From Bacillota bacterium (lineage in GTDB: Bacteria > Bacillota > Clostridia > Acetivibrionales > DSM-1351), in assembly GCA_023412635.1 (NCBI GenBank), contig JAEYNI010000094.1, positions 1 through 9,903 on the forward strand: 9,903 nt of DNA. Reading direction: 5' to 3'. Shown piece by piece: positions 5,665-9,903 of this stretch; the stretch's first letter is position 1; each line of letters begins with the position of its first letter. A program made the translations under genes and the position numbers. The notes beneath the pieces were generated by a model. The model saw only the letters and a program-made list of their open reading frames with translations. It was not told where the DNA came from and did no database searches.

Positions 5665-6924
5665 ATGAGTAAGGTAAAGGCCATATTAATCGGAGCTGGT
5701 GGGAGGGGAATGTTTTCATACGGTCCGTATGCTGTTGAACATTCAGATGAAATACAGTTTATAGCAGTTGCAGACCCGGATGTTGAACGCAGAGAAAGCT
5801 TCAAAATGATTCACGGAATAAATGATAATATGTGTTTTTCAAGTTGGGAGGAAGTTCTAAAAAAACCCCGTCTGGCAGATGTAGTACTGATTTGCACACA
5901 GGACAAAATGCATTTTGAACCCACTTTAAAGGCTCTTGAGAAAAACTATCATGTTCTTTTGGAAAAACCTATGTCAACAAATCCCGCTGAGTGCAAAATT
6001 ATGGGGGAATATGCTAAAAAGTATAATAGAGTTTTTTCGATATGCCATGTTCTCAGATATACAAGTTTTTTTGGAACAATCAAGAGACTTATTGAAGAAG
6101 GAAGAATTGGAAGGTTAATTTCAATACAACACAATGAGAATGTATGTTATTGGCATCAGGCTCACAGCTATGTCAGAGGGAATTGGCGAAATTCTGAAAC
6201 ATCAAGCCCTATGATACTTGCTAAGTCATGCCATGATATGGACATACTGTTATGGCTTGCCGGAGCAGATTGTGTGAGTATTTCATCATTTGGAGGACTT
6301 TCTCACTTTAAAAAAGAAAATGCACCGGAAGGTGCACCTGCGAGATGCATGGATGGTTGTCCTGAAAAAGACAGCTGTGAATTTTATGCTCCCAAACTCT
6401 ATCTAACAGAAAACACCAATTGGCCAACATCTGCAATTAGCTTGGACACAAGCATGGCTGCACGCGAACGTGCCTTGAAAGATGGACCTTATGGCAGATG
6501 TGTTTATCATTGTGACAACAATGTTGTTGATCATCAGGTTGTTAATATTGAATTTGCAAATGAGGTGACAGCATCCTTCACAATGTGTGCATTTACTAAT
6601 GAAATTAGCAGGACAATTAAGCTCATGGGGACTAAGGGCGAAATCAGAGGAGACATGGAAAAGAATGAAATTGAAATGGTGACCTTTTTAACAGGCGAAA
6701 AAGAGATGATAAAACTTGATGATATTAATGGCGGTAATGGACACGGTGGAGGAGATCAGGGGATAATGAGGGAATTTATTAAACTGGTTCAGTCAGATGG
6801 TAAAATTTCCAGCCTTACATCGGCGGATGTTTCCGTCCAAAGCCACCTTATGGCTTTTGCGGCAGAAAAATCAAGGTTGGAGAAGAAAGTAATCGATATG
6901 AAACAGTATATTTCTGAAATTTAA
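5665..6924 (+). CDS. Gfo/Idh/MocA-family NAD(P)-dependent oxidoreductase
   Basis: A 419-residue cytoplasmic sugar dehydrogenase-like protein. The N-terminal Rossmann fold carries 'IGAGGRG' (9-15) for the dinucleotide, an acidic 'VADPD' at the end of strand 2, and the family 'LLEKPMS' motif with Glu100-Lys101-Pro102. 'AKSCHDMDILLWL' (186-198) supplies the usual substrate-side His190/Asp191. The C-terminal half contains a cysteine-rich insertion: C228-x3-C232-x5-C238 and C279-x3-C283, just before 'NNVVDHQVV', then 'GHGGGDQGIM'. Such cysteine sets occur in a subgroup of this family and could bind a metal; this is inferred. GGAGG (5652-5656) lies 8 nt before the ATG. It is first in an operon with the GH29 fucosidase, so oxidation of fucose, galactose or a HexNAc-derived sugar is plausible. 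The exact substrate cannot be read. GH109 glycosidase activity is unlikely, since there is no export signal. Confidence 0.85.
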   Translation: MSKVKAILIGAGGRGMFSYGPYAVEHSDEIQFIAVADPDVERRESFKMIHGINDNMCFSSWEEVLKKPRLADVVLICTQDKMHFEPTLKALEKNYHVLLEKPMSTNPAECKIMGEYAKKYNRVFSICHVLRYTSFFGTIKRLIEEGRIGRLISIQHNENVCYWHQAHSYVRGNWRNSETSSPMILAKSCHDMDILLWLAGADCVSISSFGGLSHFKKENAPEGAPARCMDGCPEKDSCEFYAPKLYLTENTNWPTSAISLDTSMAARERALKDGPYGRCVYHCDNNVVDHQVVNIEFANEVTASFTMCAFTNEISRTIKLMGTKGEIRGDMEKNEIEMVTFLTGEKEMIKLDDINGGNGHGGGDQGIMREFIKLVQSDGKISSLTSADVSVQSHLMAFAAEKSRLEKKVIDMKQYISEI

Positions 6925-6978
6925 ACCTCCTTTTTTCGCCCCATTGCGATAAAGGATATACATTTAATTACTTTTTGT

Positions 6979-6994
6979 GGCCACAATGGTGGCT
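6979..6994 (+). promoter_or_regulatory. Small hairpin before the fucosidase ribosome site
   Basis: GGCCAC (6979-6984) pairs with GUGGCU (6989-6994) around an AAUG loop, ending 3 nt before the GGGGG ribosome site (6998-7002). It might tune translation of the second gene of the operon; the role is not established. Confidence 0.3.
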
Positions 6995-7007
6995 CATGGG
7001 GGATAAC

Positions 7008-8453
7008 ATGCAGGATATTATAAGAAATGCAGCATTGGTACTACCGTCTGAGAGGCAATTAGCATGGCAGCAAATGGAGTTTAATGCGTTTATTCATTTT
7101 ACAGTAAACACATTTACAGATCGTGAATGGGGACGTGGCAATGAGGATCCGGATATATTCAATCCAAGTGAATTGAACGCCAATCAATGGGTAGAAACCT
7201 GCCAGTTAGCAGGTATGAAAGGAATAATTCTCACATGTAAACATCATGATGGATTCTGTCTCTGGCCAAGTCAATACACTGAACACTCTGTAAAAAATAG
7301 CCCATGGAAGAATGGAAAGGGTGATATTGTAAAGGAAGTTTCAGATGCATGCCGTAAGTATGGGTTGAAATTTGGAGTTTACCTATCCCCATGGGATAGA
7401 CATGAGAAAACCTATGGTGATTCAAGTGTATATAACGAATATTTTATAAATCAACTCACAGAACTGTTAACTAATTATGGAGAAATATTTTGCGTATGGT
7501 TTGATGGCGCATGCGGTGAAGGGCCAAATGGTAAAAGACAGATATATGACTGGAGTGGTTATTATAGTGTGATAAGGGAACTACAGCCTAATGCTGTAAT
7601 TTCTGTATGTGGACCCGATGTAAGATGGTGTGGTAATGAAGCCGGACATTGTCGTGAGTCAGAATGGAGTGTTGTCCCGAGTTATCTGCAGGATGCTGAG
7701 AAAATAGCTGAGAAATCTCAGCAGGTTGATGATGGTGAATTTTCAAAGAAGATTAATACTGTTGATGAGGATTTGGGCAGCAGAAATGTTATAAATACTG
7801 CAGGAAAGCTTATTTGGTATCCGGCAGAGGTCAATACCTCAATACGCCCCGGATGGTTTTATCATGAAAGTGAAGATAATCAGGTAAAAACAGTAGAAGA
7901 GCTTTTAAAAGTTTACTATAACTCAGTAGGTGGAAATTCCAATTTCCTACTCAATATTCCTCCAGATAAACGAGGTCTTATACATGAAAATGATGTAGCT
8001 AGTCTGAGAAGGCTGGGAAGGATTTTATCGGAAACATTTAAAGAAAACCTGGCTCTTGGAGCAGGTATAAAGGCTTCAGAAACAATTGATGAAGTTCACA
8101 GCCCTCTAAATATTCTTGAGAATAATGATTCGTTTTGGTGTCCGAAGGAAGGTACAGAAAAAGCTGAACTAGAGATTGAACTAGTATGTGACAAAACCTT
8201 CGACAGAATTGTACTAATGGAAAATATTAAATCCTCGGGTCAGCATGTTGAAAGCTTTATAATAGAAGCACACAACTCGGATGGATGGAAAGAAATATAT
8301 AGAGGTACAGTAATAGGATTCAAATGTATTTGCTGCTTTGAAACGATAATGGCAAAAAACATAAGATTAAGAATAACAGAATCAAGACTTTATCCATCAA
8401 TAAAATATCTTGGGATATTTAAAGAAATAGAAAACTCAGAGATTTATATGTAA
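7008..8453 (+). CDS. GH29 alpha-L-fucosidase, cytoplasmic, with C-terminal discoidin-like domain
   Basis: A 481-residue retaining alpha-L-fucosidase. The N-terminal barrel opens with 'FNAFIHFTVNTFTDREWG' and shows 'AGMKGIILTCKHHDGFCLW' (69-86), with the fucose-binding His79/His80, and 'FGVYLSPWD'. The predicted nucleophile is Asp166 in 'FCVWFDGACGEGPNGK'. Glu211 in 'RWCGNEAGHCRESEW' lies 45 residues later, the spacing of the acid/base in GH29 subfamily B enzymes; 'VNTSIRPGWFYH' is also typical of that group. Subfamily B prefers alpha-1,3/1,4 fucose on branched Lewis-type chains. Residues from about 360 to the end form a beta-rich F5/8-type (CBM32-like) domain. There is no signal peptide, so it acts on imported oligosaccharide. 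The start at 7008 is preferred, with GGGGG 5 nt upstream; a TTG at 6975 would add 11 tryptophan-rich residues and has only a weak site. It follows the oxidoreductase after 83 bp. Confidence 0.88.
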   Translation: MQDIIRNAALVLPSERQLAWQQMEFNAFIHFTVNTFTDREWGRGNEDPDIFNPSELNANQWVETCQLAGMKGIILTCKHHDGFCLWPSQYTEHSVKNSPWKNGKGDIVKEVSDACRKYGLKFGVYLSPWDRHEKTYGDSSVYNEYFINQLTELLTNYGEIFCVWFDGACGEGPNGKRQIYDWSGYYSVIRELQPNAVISVCGPDVRWCGNEAGHCRESEWSVVPSYLQDAEKIAEKSQQVDDGEFSKKINTVDEDLGSRNVINTAGKLIWYPAEVNTSIRPGWFYHESEDNQVKTVEELLKVYYNSVGGNSNFLLNIPPDKRGLIHENDVASLRRLGRILSETFKENLALGAGIKASETIDEVHSPLNILENNDSFWCPKEGTEKAELEIELVCDKTFDRIVLMENIKSSGQHVESFIIEAHNSDGWKEIYRGTVIGFKCICCFETIMAKNIRLRITESRLYPSIKYLGIFKEIENSEIYM

Positions 8454-8666
8454 TTAACTTTATACTATATTATGGAAACATATTAAGAGAGATAATTAGT
8501 TTTTTCTCTCTTTAGCTTTGCAATTGTATGATGTCAGAGAGATTGCGGAAGATTTATTCCATTTTTTGTAGATACCGAAGGTCAGTAAGTTTTGATAAAA
8601 TGATAAGCATTAAGATTTATAGTATAATCATATAATTATCTTTTTCATCATAAGAGGCTTACAAAC
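8454..8666. other. Intergenic region with inverted repeat and -10-like boxes
   Basis: AAGAGAGA (8485-8492) and TCTCTCTT (8505-8512) form an 8-bp stem with a 12-nt loop, a weak terminator candidate for the fucosidase operon. TGCAATTGTAT (8519-8529) repeats the motif found 15 bp before the oxidoreductase start (5640-5650). TATAAT boxes at 8623-8628 and 8631-8636 may serve the sensor gene, but no well-spaced -35 box is visible. Confidence 0.4.
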
Positions 8667-9422
8667 ATGCACATACAGAGAAATATCAGAAGTACTAAGT
8701 TTCAATTTTTAACTATAATTTTATTTGTTGTTGTTATATTTCTAATACTAAGTATGATTTTAATGGAACTTGTAACTACAGCTTTTATGAATAAAAACAT
8801 AGAATACAGCCGTACTATTTCTCAGAAATTGGAGCGTGAATTTGAGATAGTTGCACAGCAAAACAAAGAAATTGCTAAATATTTTCAATACGATAACAGC
8901 GTTCAGAAATATTTTAATGAAAATTTAAATGATAATTTTCCAAGTTTAATGAAGGATGTGGAAAATAAAATTTTTTCTTCACAACTACTTTATACCTATG
9001 TATATGATTTAGCTCTGGTAGGTAAACAGTATGTTAACAGTAATATGCGAAATTATGATAGATTAAGACAAATTGCACAAGCCGCTCCTAATGATGTTCA
9101 GGTATCAACTGTTGGAATTAGTGAGGAGGACTGGAGGCAAGATTATTCAAGCATCCCGACACTCACTTTTTGTACCAATATTTACAGTACAGATATCAAT
9201 TCAAATTACCGCCAAAAAATTGGGAATATTATAATATCCATTAATTTAAAAAAATTTCAGATCAGTTCACCCAAGCCTATGAAGATGATATAAGCTTTGT
9301 TTTAGTTGACAAACATGGAGAATATTATCCTATTAATTGTGATAAAAATGTGGCAGAAAAAATCTTAAATATTATTGATCAAAACGGCGGAGTTAAAAGT
9401 ATAGAAGTAGATGTCAAAGATA
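8667..9422 (+). pseudogene. Membrane sensor (YesM-like, dCache-type) N-terminal fragment, frameshifted and truncated
   Basis: The ATG at 8667 opens a protein with a short basic N-terminus, one membrane helix (about 14-36) and an extracytoplasmic helical stretch ('YSRTISQKLEREFEIVAQQNKEIAKYF') leading into an alpha/beta sensor domain. This is the layout of YesM-type histidine kinases and of membrane AraC-type regulators that sense carbohydrates. The first frame stops at 9293. One base back, at an A7T3 run (9248-9257, residue 197), the other frame continues sensibly: 'SDQFTQAYEDDISFVLVDKHG', then 'NVAEKILNIIDQNGGVKSIEV' to about 9420. So one base has been lost there, or misread. After about 9420 the second membrane helix, HAMP and output domains are all absent, because the sequence becomes that of a GH112 enzyme. 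Whether the lost output was a kinase or an HTH domain cannot be told. Confidence 0.65.
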
Positions 9423-9903
9423 AACTGGGTAACAGCTCGTCGTGCCATACTTCGCAAGCCAATAGACCGTATCGGTTACGGCGGATACCTGAAACTTGCA
9501 CTTGAATTCCCGGAATTTGTTGATTATGTAAAGAGCGTATGCGATGAATTCCGTACTTTATATACAAATATAAAAGGAACAACACCATACTGTGTAAGAA
9601 CAGTTGCAGTCCTGAATTGTTGGGGTAAAATGAGAGCCTGGGGCAACCATATGGTACATCATGCACTGTATTATAAACAGAATTACAGCTATGCCGGAAT
9701 TATAGAAGCTTTGTCCGGAGCACCCTTTGATGTTAAATTTATAAGCTTTGAGGATATTAAGGAAAATCCAGAAATCCTTAATGGGATTGATGTAATATTT
9801 AATGTGGGAGACGCTGATACAGGCTATACAGGTGGAGAATACTGGACAGATGAAGAGATTGTTACTGCTGTAAAGAGTTTCATTTACAATGGAGGAGGCT
9901 TTA
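9411..9903 (+). pseudogene. 1,3-beta-galactosyl-N-acetylhexosamine phosphorylase (GH112), 5'-truncated, continues past window
   Basis: The frame from an ATG at 9411 is open to the window end (164 codons) and reads 'WVTARRAILRKPIDRIGYGG', then 'FPEFVDYVKSVCDEFRTLY', 'NCWGKMRAWGNHMVHHALYY', 'AGIIEALSGAPFDVKFISF' and 'GDADTGYTGGEYWTDEEIV'. These are strong landmarks of GH112 phosphorylases, which split Gal-beta-1,3-GlcNAc/GalNAc with phosphate to Gal-1-P and HexNAc; a galactosyl-rhamnose specificity also exists in the family. Family members are about 700 residues, and 'WVTARR' lies well inside them, so much of the catalytic barrel is missing. A stop codon (TAG, 9408-9410) stands directly before the ATG, and no ribosome site is visible. 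The piece is therefore almost certainly not a working enzyme. It is joined directly to the sensor fragment upstream. Confidence 0.85.

Noticed and set aside
6975..7007. TTG start adding 11 residues to the fucosidase
   Set aside because: The added residues fall over a hairpin, look unlike protein (MWPQWWLMGDN) and lack a clear ribosome site; the ATG at 7008 follows GGGGG.
5619..7425. Several 60-64 codon frames overlapping the oxidoreductase and fucosidase
   Set aside because: Shadow frames of real genes, with no independent signals.
9379..9666. 95-codon open frame on the minus strand
   Set aside because: It lies opposite the strongly recognisable GH112 sequence and shows no family features; a shadow frame.
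1..9903. CRISPR array, tRNA/rRNA genes, phage or plasmid functions
   Set aside because: No regularly spaced repeats, cloverleaf-like sequences, rRNA landmarks, or integrase, capsid or replication genes were seen on either strand.

Overview
The window is AT-rich DNA from a Gram-positive, most likely a clostridial Firmicute. The grounds are purine-rich Shine-Dalgarno sites, a YkvM-type QueF, a QueT-family ECF transporter, a preQ1-I riboswitch, a Gfo/Idh/MocA plus GH29 cluster and a YesM-like membrane sensor. A cellulolytic or gut/soil Clostridia (Ruminiclostridium/Lachnospiraceae type) would fit, but the genus cannot be fixed by reading alone.

Layout. (1) 1-770: the 3' end of a Na+/phosphate-cotransporter-type gene, covering its PhoU-like domain. 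(2) 771-1614: no intact gene. It holds two decayed gene pieces pointing away from each other, a GNAT acetyltransferase fragment (minus) and an AraC-type HTH fragment (plus), with a textbook terminator hairpin inside the latter. (3) 1569-2756: a queuosine-precursor unit made of a promoter, preQ1-I riboswitch, terminator, queT and queF, the two genes overlapping by ATGA. (4) 2807-4180 (minus): a sugar-binding lipoprotein gene with its own good promoter about 220 bp upstream. Its leader and the following 200 bp contain coding debris, including an exact 24-bp copy of part of queF. (5) 4605-5471 (minus): an AraC/cupin regulator, divergent from (6) 5665-8453 (plus), a Gfo/Idh/MocA oxidoreductase and a cytoplasmic GH29 alpha-L-fucosidase. 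(7) 8667-9903: the N-terminal half of a membrane sensor gene, broken by a one-base frameshift and then joined abruptly to the C-terminal half of a GH112 beta-galactosyl-HexNAc phosphorylase that runs off the window.

How the genes work together. The AraC regulator, binding protein, oxidoreductase, fucosidase, sensor and GH112 piece look like an inward-feeding catabolic locus for a fucosylated galactosyl-HexNAc (Lewis-type) glycan. The oligosaccharide would be taken up, the fucose removed inside the cell, and the remaining disaccharide split by phosphate to Gal-1-P and a HexNAc. The locus appears damaged: sensor and phosphorylase are both incomplete, and no permease genes are visible. The queuosine unit is separate and looks intact and ligand-regulated.

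I did not find a clearly new biological system. The most unusual items are the sensor/GH112 junction, the queF-derived patch in the leader region, and several strong inverted repeats inside coding DNA.
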